64,000 nt of DNA from contig NW_004457736.1 of assembly GCF_000203815.1 (NCBI RefSeq), positions 1,116,001 through 1,180,000 on the forward strand. The letters are read 5' to 3'. Position 1 is the first letter of the stretch. The number at the start of each line of letters is the position of its first letter. The notes beneath the pieces were generated by a model. It searched no databases, had not been told where the DNA came from, and saw only the letters and a list, made by a program, of their open reading frames with translations. A program made the position numbers and the translations under genes. This DNA comes from Cavenderia fasciculata. Taxonomy: Eukaryota > Evosea > Eumycetozoa > Acytosteliales > Cavenderiaceae. Of the stretch, positions 12,800 through 22,972 are shown piece by piece.

Positions 12800-13301
12800 A
12801 TGATGATATCACTATATTCAAAGAGATTGAAAACATCTCAAAGTATCTACAAACTGTAGCAGTAAAACCTCCTCCTCCATCTGAACCTACTACTACCGAA
12901 CCTGCCATTGACAACAATGTGGTGGTGGTTAGAAAGAGAACTTTACCAACTGCTAGAGAGGAAAGAGTACATTTCCAAAGCAAGGGATGGGCAAGGATAT
13001 TAGAAAGATCCCTAGTGAATCACCAACTCCATTGCCAATGTTGACACGATATGCAATGCCATGGGACTTTGTCAAACACTATCTACCACTAGAGATGGAC
13101 AAGAAACATCAACGGCAATGAGGATATGTTCAGTGGCTTGTTAGTAGTGATATTACATTAGAACCTCCCATTGATATTGACGAGGCTATTGAATGTGCTC
13201 TGACAAAGGACCAACCAGTTATTGCTAAATGGATATTTGATCATTGTCACCACACTATACATTATACGAGAAACAACAAAATACTACTATTGATAAATTA
13301 G
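12800..13301 (+). pseudogene. Remnant of a dictyostelid ankyrin-family gene (N-terminal part)
   Basis: Fragments in two frames line up with the N-terminus of the intact ankyrin gene at 55307-57269. IFKEIENISKYLQTVAVKPP matches IFQSIEELSEIA..., and after a frame change near 12985 MLTRYAMPWDFVKHYLPLE matches FDLVAKYALPWSMVGGLFE. An in-frame TGA follows at 13119-13121, after which the same frame reads on (GYVQWLVSSDITLEPPIDID) to a stop at 13299. No ankyrin repeats remain. The frame change plus a nonsense codon and the missing repeats argue for a real relic rather than one sequencing error. Confidence 0.65.
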
Positions 13302-14240
13302 ATAATAATAATGATGGAAATAATAATGGAATAGTAAGTGACGTTTAATTTGATGGGACAATGAGATGACCTCGGATAAAAAAGAAGATATTAATTTAAA
13401 AGTTTTAATTGTTAATATTATAATAGGTGAGCTTTCAAGAAGACGACTTTTCCATTGTATTGTTATCGACCAGATAGCGGAACTGAACCAAACGAGGGTG
13501 ACGTGGAAGTGGAAGATTTCCCGCCCGTAATGACCGAATGCCGACTCACACTCATTAAAGTAGATAAACACTGAAGTAAATTTCGAGAAGAGGAGAACCA
13601 AACCAACTCCGAAGAGAGAATAAAATAAAACAGATGTAAATATCTACGATAAAAAAGAAAGATTCCTCAGATGTGCACTCAGTGACCTCATAAATTAATG
13701 GGCCATGAAAAGGTGAAGAAGAAGGAGCTGGAAAAAAACTCAAAAGATATTTTCAGTTCAGCGAATCCATGATGTCGTTCGATTGAATTATACTAAATTA
13801 TGATTGGTAACCAAAACCGACCACTCTCTTTAGTCGGGAATGGTCACAAATCAATCAGATGATCTACTATGTGAGCATGGGTGGGCTCATTGTGGGGGTG
13901 TCTCTCTGGTCGACCTAACATAGAACGGAAAGAAAAGTAGCCAGCTTACAACAACAAATTTTTTTAAAGTATTTATTCAGAGCTAGAAATATCTGTTCAA
14001 TCAGATATTTTGATTTTGTTAATTTATTTTTGAATTTCATCATCTTTCCTCTCGAAACCATCCTCCGAAGAATAGAGCCTATAGATTCTCCTTCTCTCTT
14101 ATTTAACCAAAGATATAAAGTAGTGATCACTCACCATTGACATCATCATAAATACATATATAAATAATACAGATACATATATATATAAATATCTACCTTT
14201 ACCTTTTCATTCACACACATATATACATACACTCTAAACA
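13302..14240. other. Gene-free stretch
   Basis: It mixes A/T-rich DNA with patches of more balanced composition (for example 13436-13560 and 13790-13920). Short frames of 60-100 codons occur, with no convincing domain or codon bias. It may contain eroded mobile or ankyrin-gene DNA, but I cannot name it. The end includes the promoter of the secreted-protein gene at 14241. Confidence 0.45.
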
Positions 14241-15478
14241 ATGAGATTAATATCTACTATCGTTATATTATTGGCATGCCTTTGCAATGTAAGAAACGAA
14301 AAAAAAAATATCAATCAATACTAAATGATGGGCTGGATTTACTAACAAGATATTTAATTTATTTTATTTATCTTTTTTTTTCTATTTTTAGATAATTAAT
14401 TGTTCAGGTCAAATCGATCAGTTCTTTATGATGACCAAATTTGGTATGTTCTTTTCATTCAATACTACCACTGGTCAATTGATTACCAATCAAAACACAA
14501 AGAGCGGAGACAAATATTTCTTTTACGCAGCCGTCGACTCCAACTCTACCACCAATACCGTAACCTTTTTGGGTACTGACAAGACCGACCGAAACGATTA
14601 TCTCATCGAATATAACATTGAAGTATGTAGTATACACATGTGTTACCATGATTTATTTGTTTTAAAAAAATACTAATCAAAAATTCTTATTTATTTATTA
14701 AATTTTAAATAGCACAATAACTTTACCAATTTACAAGGTATTGAAGGTCAATATGGAGGCTTTGAATGGTCACAAATTTTTGCTTATGATCCAGTCCACA
14801 ATTTCGCTGCCCTTCCATCAATCGTTATGAACGAACAAGAAGCCAACCTTACCATCTTTGTTTGGAACTTTACTTCCCAAGAACTGTATGTAGTTTTTTC
14901 TTACTACTTTTATTTTTTTTATTCATTTTCTAATCTCTATTTGTTTTTTTTTAAAAATTAATAGTGAAGAAATTACACTTCCAACTGGTTCATTGAACCA
15001 AAATGATATGACTCCAGTTGCTTCATACGATATTGAGACTGGTAACTATTACATTGTCTATTGTTTGGCCAATCCAAAGATTCTCTATTTGGTCGTTTAC
15101 AACATGTTGTCAAGAAAGATTGTCCAAGATCCAATCGCCTTTGACATTTACATTCCAACTCCACAAATTGTCTTTGCCGCTGGAAAGCTCTTCCTCATCA
15201 ACACCTACCCAATGCAAAACTATGAAATCTACAACGTTGACGTTACCGCCAAGACTGTTACTCCAGCCTACACCATTGCCAACAGCTGGACCACCAACCA
15301 AGGTTCTGATTTCGATATGGTCATTGGTCAAAAGGGTACCTCTATCGTTTTATTCTCACACAGCAAGCTCGCTTATACTTGCACCACCATTGACCTCGAA
15401 ACCATGTCTTTCCACGCTTCACCTTCTTATCAAACTGATATTAAATTTGGTTATGAATGGGTTTCTGGTGCCATCTAA
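14241..15478 (+). CDS. Secreted protein of unknown function
   Basis: Four exons: 14241-14288, 14392-14622, 14713-14885 and 14965-15478, 321 residues. The first exon encodes almost exactly a signal peptide (MRLISTIVILLACLCN) and the remainder is beta-strand-rich (TTTGQLITNQN, SYDIETGNYYIVYCLANPK, PTPQIVFAAGKLFLINTYP). The repeated strand-turn pattern with Asp/Gly turns suggests a beta-propeller-like fold, which is inference. There is no transmembrane helix and no GPI-type tail, so secretion is likely. I do not recognise a named family. C-rich codons in the last exon suggest good expression. Downstream is the first copy of the conserved hairpin element. Confidence 0.85.
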
Positions 15479-15669
15479 ACAAATATATATTTAAAACATA
15501 ATAATAATAATAAATAGAAAACATAGAATTTTAAAAAAACCAATCAATCTTTATTATTTGAATTAAATATGTTTACTTTTTTTTTTTTGTCCCAACATCA
15601 TAATAATAGTTGGTTTAATTGGGCAGAATAAATTAATGTCATACATACAGGAATGGGCCAGACAAGGAG

Positions 15670-15777
15670 CTAACAGAGTAGGATTGAGCCAAAGGAATAC
15701 TGTTTAGCCGACTTTATAATAATACCACTAAATGTACACCTTTGGCTCATTCCTACATGGGAGCTTTTCAATTTATC
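15670..15777 (+). repeat. Dispersed hairpin element, copy 1 (candidate structured RNA)
   Basis: An 18-nt arm at 15678-15695 (GTAGGATTGAGCCAAAGG) pairs with 15739-15756 (CCTTTGGCTCATTCCTAC) with a single mismatch. The 43-nt loop can form an inner stem (GTTTAG with CTAAAT). A second copy in the same orientation is at 18572-18680. Loop and flanks (AGAGTAGG before, ATGGGAGCTTTTCAATT after) are the same in both copies. Both lie downstream of plus-strand genes. It matches no tRNA, snRNA or class I RNA motif that I can recall. Confidence 0.7.
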
Positions 15778-16222
15778 CCTAGTTATGAAATCACCTAAAG
15801 ATACAATAAACCTATTAAAAAACAAAAATAAAATATTCAATACAAGCACTAATATTATACTACTAATATACTGATTAATAATCTATAATATTCCTTACTA
15901 ACTAGGATGGCATAAATAAATATTATAAACACTAATCAGGTGATTAGTGGAATGCTGTTATTAACACAATAATAATAAATTAATTATAACAATAAATCAA
16001 GATAATTTGATTATTGATTGTATTAAAGAAAAGAATGTTGTCTCTCTAAATCATGTTAATATATTGATATCGAAACAATTCTTCAGCTGAGAAAAGGGGT
16101 GATTAATTATTTATTTATTTTTTAGTCATACATTTTTTAGTTGATCTTGCTTGATGTGGTTGAATTACAAATTATATTATTATTAATACCCACTCTATAG
16201 TACTATCTCCCTACCTTTGAAA

Positions 16223-16399
16223 TCATTTCAAGACAATAAACCTCGATCGAGGTGCAAATGTTGTTGAAAATGTTTCAATGATGAGATAATGGTTTTGAGC
16301 TGGATTGTTGAGTTTGCTTTTATATTGTTGGAATTCTGAAATGACACTTGGGTCGACATATAGGTTGGTGACAATCACATAGATGACTGGAGTTGGTAT
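16223..16399 (-). other. Short coding-like island, possibly last exon of an unrecognised gene or a relic
   Basis: A 58-residue open frame without its own start codon ends at a TGA at 16223-16225. It reads like real protein (IPTPVIYVIVTNLYVDPSVI, then SEFQQYKSKLNN) and avoids the A/T low complexity around it. Sequence upstream on the minus strand continues protein-like in other frames but with stops. I see no family match. Confidence 0.25.
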
Positions 16400-16691
16400 A
16401 AATTGAATTCAACAAAAAATTTGGTGTAGGATTTCTAGAGGAATGGTTGAACCTCTGAACCAGCTCTCACTTGTTCTGAGATAAGAAATGGATAAATGAT
16501 GATGATGTTTCGTGTAGTATTACTTACCCAATCTTACATATGTGATTATTATCTCTACAAACAAAGAAAGAGAGATAGAAAATAAATAAAAATATAAACA
16601 AAATTAAATTATCATGAGCTCAAAAGGAAATTTTGGTAAAAATAATTTTAATTAATATATTGTCTTTCAATCAGAGGTAGTAATAAGAATC

Positions 16692-18242
16692 ATGGAGGAC
16701 GATAATGAAGGAGTAGGAACTGGTGGTACTACTACTGCTAGTAGTAGTGGAGCAGTAACAGGAAGTACAACAACAGGAGGAGGAGGTGGTCATAAACATA
16801 GTAACTTGTCAGAGGAGATACAGTTAGAGAGACCACTATTAAAGGCACCTGTAGAACAACTAAACAAGTTATTTAGAAACACACAAAAGAGTTTGGAAAA
16901 GGAAATGACTGTACTCGTAAACACAATCAATGATATGAACAAACGAAAAGATACTATCACCAAAGATGAAGTATCGACTACAATCGATAAACTATTAAAC
17001 AAAATGAATAATCTAAAGAGAAAGGTATGATTGATATGATTTGATATGAATACAACAATACTTATTAATTGTCTTGTTTCAATAGATTGAAGAAACAAAG
17101 AATGAAGAAGAAGGACATTTAAAGAGAATGAAAGCAAGATTAGACCATTTAAAGGATGCAAATACCAATCAACAGAATCCACATCAAAGAGATCACTTTA
17201 ACTCTGTCAGAGTTGATAGAGTATTGATTGACTATTTATTACGTGAAGGATATTACAATACAGCAATTAAATTGGCTTCAACTGGAAAGATTACTGTAAC
17301 TATCAAATCAACAACATTGATTCAAAATTACATTATTAATTTGATTATATATATATTATTAGGAGTTATCAGATATTGATTTATTTGTATCATCTAAAAA
17401 GGTGATTGATGGATTAACCAAACATGATTGTACAGAAGCTTTGGCATGGTGTAATGATAACAAATCAAAATTAAAAAAGATTAATGTATGTTTAATGTAT
17501 AAATGGAATGATTGAATGAATATGAATATGAATTAACTTTTGTTTATAATATGTTTAGAGTACATTAGAATTTAATCTAAGAATACAAGAATTTGTTGAA
17601 ATGGTTAGACAGAATAAATTGGGAGCAGCTATATCATACTCTAGACAACACCTTTCACCCAATGCATCAACCAATATGAAAGAGATTCAACGCGCAATGG
17701 CAACACTTGCATTTAGAAAGGATACATCATGCGAACGATATAAATACCTATTTGATGAAATGCGATGGACAGATCTAATCAATCAATTTAAAGTAGACAA
17801 TTATAATATCAATTCATTAACTTTGAAATCTCTTCTCACTATTACCTTTAAATCTGGTTTATCTGTTTTAAAAACAGAGTATGTAATAACAAATCAAATC
17901 AAATCAAATCAAATCAATATTTATTAATTAATTTATTTTTTTAATTTTAGATCATGTGGATGTACAGAAAGTAGAAATATAAATTGTCCAGTTTGTGATA
18001 AGGACTTTAAGAAACTTGCCAAACCGTTACCTATATCATTGCAGAGTCATAGTAGTTTGATTTGTCGAATTAGTGGTGAAGTTATGGATGAGCATAACCC
18101 TCCTCTTGTCCTTCCAAATGGTCAATTGTACTGTAAGAATGCTTTGGATGCAATGGCAGAGGCCAATGAAGGAGTTGTTACCTGTCCCAAGACTGGTAAA
18201 TCATTTGATTATTCTCAATTACGTAAAGCATTTATTTCCTAA
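16692..18242 (+). CDS. maea: MAEA/GID9 orthologue, CTLH complex subunit
   Basis: Five exons: 16692-17024, 17086-17295, 17363-17485, 17559-17878 and 17951-18242, 425 residues. A low-complexity Gly/Ser/Thr head is followed by a coiled coil, LisH at ~130-165 (RVDRVLIDYLLREGYYNTAI), CTLH (LFVSSKKVIDGLTKHDCTEA), the CRA region (LEFNLRIQEFVEMVRQNKLG), and a C-terminal degenerate RING with CGCTESRNINCPVCDKDF and later PNGQLYCKNALDAM. MAEA and RMND5 form the catalytic pair of the GID/CTLH E3 ligase, which in yeast degrades gluconeogenic enzymes. An in-frame upstream exon starting at the ATG near 16614 (GTAAAA donor, CAG acceptor) would add about 13 residues, but the ATG at 16692 is the simpler start. 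Confidence 0.9.
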
Positions 18243-19274
18243 ATAATAATATTCGATCACTGAATGGACAAGACAGGACAATCAACTCGCACTCTCTCTA
18301 CCACTTTTGTAGATATAAAATTAATATGTGGTTGGTGTTGTGTTGTGTTGTCTGTTGTATTCGTCCATCAACTTGATACTTGTGTACACTGTATATTCCA
18401 AATAATAAACGTCTTTTCCTTTTTGTTGTCACCAACAAAATCAATACCTACATCTTGATCAATCGATTGTGTTCCATTATGCAGAGTAATATATATATTT
18501 TGTGTTTGGTGTGTAAAATGAATGATACATACACTTTTGATATCAATCCAAGAAAGGAAGGAGGATCTCGACTAGCAGAGTAGGATTTGAGCCAAAGGAA
18601 TACTGTTTAGCCGACTTTATAATAATACCACTAAATGTACACCTTTGGCTCAAATCTACATGGGAGCTTTTCAATTATCTTAACATGTTTACGGAGACAT
18701 TGTTTTTCTCCTATTTGTTAAATATAAAGCTAGTATGTGAATAGTATGTAGCAACGGTTCAATCGTGCTATTAATCGCTAATAAACTGATATCTGTATCA
18801 ATCACGATACTTTGCTTTTTAAACAGAAATGGTGTGTTCAACCAAGTTGATGCCTGTTGCCAATATGTTTCATTCAAGAATTATTGGTTTCCTTGCATGC
18901 GTAATGGATGTGGTAAAGATATAGGGTTTTACGCTAGTACGTAAAAAGTAAGTTATTATTATTATTATTAATTATTATTATTGTTGAAGTTGTTAATGTT
19001 GGGGAAAAATGATGTCGCTATTGTACAAGACCTGATTACAATGAGAGAGAATTATGTCTATTCCAACGCCGCCAAGATGCAATGGTTTCTAGTGCTATTG
19101 TGTATTGAATAGTTATACATTCTTTAAGATAACTTTTAATGATGCACTCCTCAAGAATCGCACAGTGCCCAAAGCCATCTAAAAATTAAATAAATAAAAA
19201 TATTTTTAATGGTGAATAAATATTAACTTAACAGTGTACATACGATATTGTAGTAGTTTTGTAATCAAAGAGGA

Positions 19275-19306
<32 letters not shown>

Positions 19307-19331
19307 GCAAAAAAGAAGAAGAAGAAGAAGA
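18243..19331. other. Intergenic region holding hairpin element copy 2
   Basis: Besides the hairpin element, a stretch at 18830-18945 has a short plus-strand protein-like run (FNQVDACCQYVSFKNYW) that ends quickly, perhaps a decayed exon. A (GA)n tract at 19274-19300 lies just before the TBC gene start. I see no complete gene. Confidence 0.5.
18572..18680 (+). repeat. Dispersed hairpin element, copy 2 (candidate structured RNA)
   Basis: Arms at 18580-18598 (GTAGGATTTGAGCCAAAGG) and 18642-18659 (CCTTTGGCTCAAATCTAC) pair over 18 bp with one bulged G. The 43-nt loop is identical to copy 1. The only differences from copy 1 sit inside the stem or at the edges, and pairing is kept in both copies. 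It lies 330 bp downstream of the MAEA stop codon. Confidence 0.7.
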
Positions 19332-20549
19332 ATGTTATCTGTATCACAATTGGGAGGTAGTGGAGGCGTAGGTGCAGCTGTAGCGGGATCATCATCGAAC
19401 GGATCATCATCAACGGCAGCAGCAGCAGCATCAGCAGCAGCATCAGCACAACTTCGACAAAAGTATATGGATATTATAGACCACGGAAACAAACATCCTC
19501 AAACAGTACAACAGAATCTACATCTACTCAGAAAGACTATCTTAATGGAAGGACTACCACTAGAGAGCGAGGAGGAGATCAAAGACAGAAGATCAGACTC
19601 TTCTTCACAATGCAGTCTACGTGGATTGGTTTGGAAGATTCTATTGGGTATACGTGACCTCGAACCAGACAGATACTTGGAGCTGTTGGAGCGTGGTCAA
19701 TCGGATCAATACCAAAAGATTCGTAAAGACATTAGTAGAACGTTTATGAAGGATGCAGAGTTTTCACAATCAGTGTCACAAGACAAGTTATCACGTTGTC
19801 TCAATGCTTTTGTTCACAGTTGTCAAGAAAGAGGATCAAACATCTCTTATGTTCAGGGTATGAATGTTATCTGCGGTGCATTCCTATACGTACTCCCTGA
19901 ACTAGATGCTTTCAATTGCTTTCAAACTCTTGTATATCAATATTGTTATTTATATTTAGAACCAAAAATTTCTGGTGTTCATACTGCTTTAAAAGTAAAT
20001 TGAAAACAAAGTAACAATACACATAACATCATTGAATAACATTATATATTAATCACAGTTATTTGTTTCATTCTTTAGATTTTAGATACAGTTTTAGAAT
20101 TTGTTGATCCTGAATTATTTGGTTATTTAAAATCAAAGTCATATGATTCTGTTTTATTAACTCATGGTAAGAGAGTAATAATTATTATTAAAGATGAACA
20201 ACAATGATTAACTTAACTTAACTTTATTTATTGAATTTTAGCTATTCTAAGTATTGGAACAAGTACACCACCTTTGGGAGAATTATTACATCTTTGGGAC
20301 TTTTATTTTGCATTTGGTATTCATTTAAATGTTATTAGTACGATTTCAAGATTATTATTGATGAGAGATACATTGTTGGCACATCCTTCACCATGTTCAT
20401 TATTTAGATCATTGCCAGATTTGGACGCAGAAACTATTATCAATCTATCTCTATCCATCATCCGTCAATTACCAGATGAACTTTATGAATTATTAGTTGA
20501 TCATCCTGTATTTGAAATTAGTGGTACAAGTCAAGAAGAAGAATATTAA
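19332..20549 (+). CDS. bub2: BUB2-like TBC-domain GTPase-activating protein
   Basis: Three exons: 19332-19994, 20079-20166 and 20242-20549, 352 residues. After an Ala/Ser/Gly-rich head, the TBC domain covers about residues 95-330. The arginine finger is R136 in IRKDISRTF and the glutamine finger is Q175 in ISYVQGMNVICG. The domain is compact, and the end (GIHLNVISTISRLLLMRD, HPSPCSLFRSLPDLDA) is what I associate with Bub2/Cdc16-type TBC proteins. In yeast Bub2 works with Bfa1 as the GAP for Tem1 and holds back mitotic exit until the spindle is placed correctly. The TBC family and both catalytic fingers are certain; Bub2 orthology is likely. Confidence 0.85.
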
Positions 20550-20732
20550 TCCAAAAATCAAAACCAAAACAAAATAATATTAATAATATTAATATGTAAT
20601 ATCAATATCAAATCCCGACAACAACAAAACGCAACAAGAATAGAATAATACTACAATTAAAATATCATCATAAATGTGTAAATAAATTAAAATTAAAATT
20701 AAATATAGTAAATATATTATATGTTCTATGTT

Positions 20733-22757
20733 TTATTCATCTTGAATTGTAAATTCAACTTCTTCAAATGGAGCAGAAAAGAATTTCATTACATTTTCAT
20801 ATTTACGTGATAATAGGGAATTGTAGATACAAATAGTATTGCCACTACGATTCATTCTTCCTGAACGACCTGCCATATGTAAATAACTAGTTGGTGATAT
20901 TTCAACATTTAAAATATAAACATGTTCTACACCACTAATATCAATACCTCTAATTGAATTTTCCTTTCCAATATAAATGATTGCTGATTCTTTACTCAAT
21001 CTTTTCTTATTCTTTCCTGCTGATCCTCCTTTTGGTTGTTGTTGAGATTGATTAAATATTTGTTGTTTAGTTGTTTCATCGATATCTTGCATTTGTGATA
21101 ATTGGTGTTGAATTAATTCTTTTTCACGTTGTTCTTGTCTATTTTTTCTTTTGCTAACGTCTTGATTGACTTTACTTTGTTTGTCGCGGTTCTCTTTGTC
21201 CACCTGTCTGACAAACACATCGTGTTGAGCAGGTTCCATATTTTCAATGTTGAATTTGTCAAAGTTCATACGATCGGTGAGTGGTTTGGCATTGATACCA
21301 CGTGCACGTAGCTCGTCGACCACCTTGGTGATACTACCATCCGATGCAATCACTGCAACAGCCTCTGTCAGAGTGTCTGGCTTTTGCTCGGGTAGAATGA
21401 GGTCGTTCCAAGTCTGTGCAATCGCTTCCAACATGTCTTCCTCTGATTGCACCGATATGAAACGATTGGTGAATTGTTTGGGGAGTGGGTGATCCATAGA
21501 CCCTTGTTCACGCAACATGACATAAACTCTTGTTTCATCAACCCATCCCTTTGATTCGATATAAGCACGATTACGCATATTCAAAGTAGCCGATGTAAAT
21601 ATAGTTTGAAAGTGTCTATATGTTGGTACATAATCCATTTTCTCCTCTTCTCCTCCACCCTTTTTCTTTTGTTGTTGTTGTTGTTGTTTTTGTTTCTCTT
21701 TACCAAGTACTCTTGAAGCTGCACTATTCACCAAATTCTTTAATGATCTTTCATCAAATATTTCTCCAACTTGTCTTTTCTTTTCTGCAAATGATTCCTC
21801 TGCAGCTGTCTTGTTTGTTGGATTTACGTTTACGTTTAAATCTTGAGATTGACGAATCTTTCTATTTAATTCATTTAGGAATAGGACACCTTCGGGAGGA
21901 TGAATCTTTCTATTCATCTTTTCGGCTTGTGATGTGTATTTGGCGAGTGCTTGAACGACGAGATCTGCCTCATCGACAATAAGCATACGAAACTGTGTAT
22001 AGTCGAGTTTACCAGTAACCAACAACCAATGGAGTACGTTGGGTGTACCAATCAACACTTCTGGTTGTGTGCTGACCAATTCTTGAGCCAACAAATTATC
22101 CGATATACCTTTAATAGCCAATTGCACACCACTACCATTACCAAGCAACTCTATACCAACACGTTTGGATAGTTGGCGTACCCAATCTCCAATCTGCCAC
22201 GCCAATTCTCTTGTAGGTGTGACAACTAGGTATTTAGGTGCAAATGAACCTTTAGCCTTCATATTCTGTTTGATTGAAACCTCTTCATTGCTATCGGCAT
22301 GTTGTTTACAATTGACTAGATAATCATTGACAATACCACACATCAATACAAATGATTTACCAGTACCAGTACCATCCATCACAAACATATCATTACCTCT
22401 TAGTAATGGTTGCATTGCCTTTTTTTGAATAGCAGTTGGTTCTACAATACCCATATCATTTAATGCTTTATCAATCAACCCATTAAATCCAAATCCCCCA
22501 ACCTTATTGTTAATATTATCCAATGTTGAAGTTGTTGTTGTTGTACTACTACTATTATTTGTTGAATAAAATGATTTAGATATAGATGATATAGAAGGAG
22601 ATATAATGTTAAATGTATTATTACTATTACCAATAGTTGAGTTGTAATATGTTGGTTTATATGGTTTGATTGTTGTTGTAGTTAAACATCTTGAATGTAC
22701 TCCTGTTGCTGTTAATCTACAAGCAGTATTCGTTTTTCTTATTATGTGATTAAACAT
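20733..22757 (-). CDS. DEAD-box RNA helicase, probably mitochondrial
   Basis: A single exon of 674 residues. The N-terminal ~60 residues are rich in Arg/Ser/Thr without acids (MFNHIIRKTNTACRLTATGV), a typical mitochondrial presequence. Helicase motifs come in order: Q motif (GIVEPTAIQ, ~103-111), Walker A variant DGTGTGKS (128-135), PTRELA (181), a degenerate GTPN for motif Ib, VDEADL (261-266), TSATLN for SAT, and a C-terminal AGRSGRMNRSG for motif VI. A long charged/Gln insertion (KQKQQQQQQKKK) and a second Arg/Lys-rich insertion split the RecA domains. Expected role: RNA remodelling in mitochondrial ribosome assembly or RNA turnover. It is divergently arranged with GUF1, 215 bp away, also mitochondrial. 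The exact helicase subfamily is not clear to me. Confidence 0.88.
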   Translation of the reverse strand: MFNHIIRKTNTACRLTATGVHSRCLTTTTIKPYKPTYYNSTIGNSNNTFNIISPSISSISKSFYSTNNSSSTTTTTSTLDNINNKVGGFGFNGLIDKALNDMGIVEPTAIQKKAMQPLLRGNDMFVMDGTGTGKSFVLMCGIVNDYLVNCKQHADSNEEVSIKQNMKAKGSFAPKYLVVTPTRELAWQIGDWVRQLSKRVGIELLGNGSGVQLAIKGISDNLLAQELVSTQPEVLIGTPNVLHWLLVTGKLDYTQFRMLIVDEADLVVQALAKYTSQAEKMNRKIHPPEGVLFLNELNRKIRQSQDLNVNVNPTNKTAAEESFAEKKRQVGEIFDERSLKNLVNSAASRVLGKEKQKQQQQQQKKKGGGEEEKMDYVPTYRHFQTIFTSATLNMRNRAYIESKGWVDETRVYVMLREQGSMDHPLPKQFTNRFISVQSEEDMLEAIAQTWNDLILPEQKPDTLTEAVAVIASDGSITKVVDELRARGINAKPLTDRMNFDKFNIENMEPAQHDVFVRQVDKENRDKQSKVNQDVSKRKNRQEQREKELIQHQLSQMQDIDETTKQQIFNQSQQQPKGGSAGKNKKRLSKESAIIYIGKENSIRGIDISGVEHVYILNVEISPTSYLHMAGRSGRMNRSGNTICIYNSLLSRKYENVMKFFSAPFEEVEFTIQDE

Positions 22758-22972
22758 AATATATTATATATAGTATATCTCTTTGTTTGTTTGTTTGTTT
22801 ATACAAAAGAGAGAAGAACAATGAGTAAGAGAGTAAATTAAAAATTAATGTGGTCAGAGTCGCGAATCGACAAAACGAGTAACTTAATGATCGCAATGAT
22901 CATTCATTTTCACACATCCACAAATACTTTTAAATAAGAAAGGGATAGAGAGTTAAGGTAAGAGAGTAGCAG
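22758..22972. promoter_or_regulatory. Shared divergent promoter, helicase / GUF1
   Basis: A 215-bp spacer lies between the two divergent start codons. It contains a GTTT repeat (TTTGTTTGTTTGTTTAT) on the helicase side, a less A/T-rich core (GAGTCGCGAATCGACAAAACG, written without its last bases here as GAGTCGCGAATCGAC) and an imperfect ATGATC palindrome. Regulatory function is inferred from position only. Confidence 0.5.

Larger units (their letters stand above)
15479..16691. other. Intergenic region holding hairpin element copy 1
   Basis: Apart from the hairpin element (15670-15777) and a short coding-like island on the minus strand (16223-16399), this is A/T-rich DNA. A 14-bp palindrome (ACCTCGATCGAGGT) lies near 16240. 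Just before the MAEA gene an ATG at about 16614 could begin a short upstream exon. Confidence 0.55.

Noticed and set aside
18830-18945. Protein-like run with Cys residues on the plus strand
   Set aside because: It is under 40 codons with no start codon, no splice partner and no family match; noted only as a possible decayed exon.
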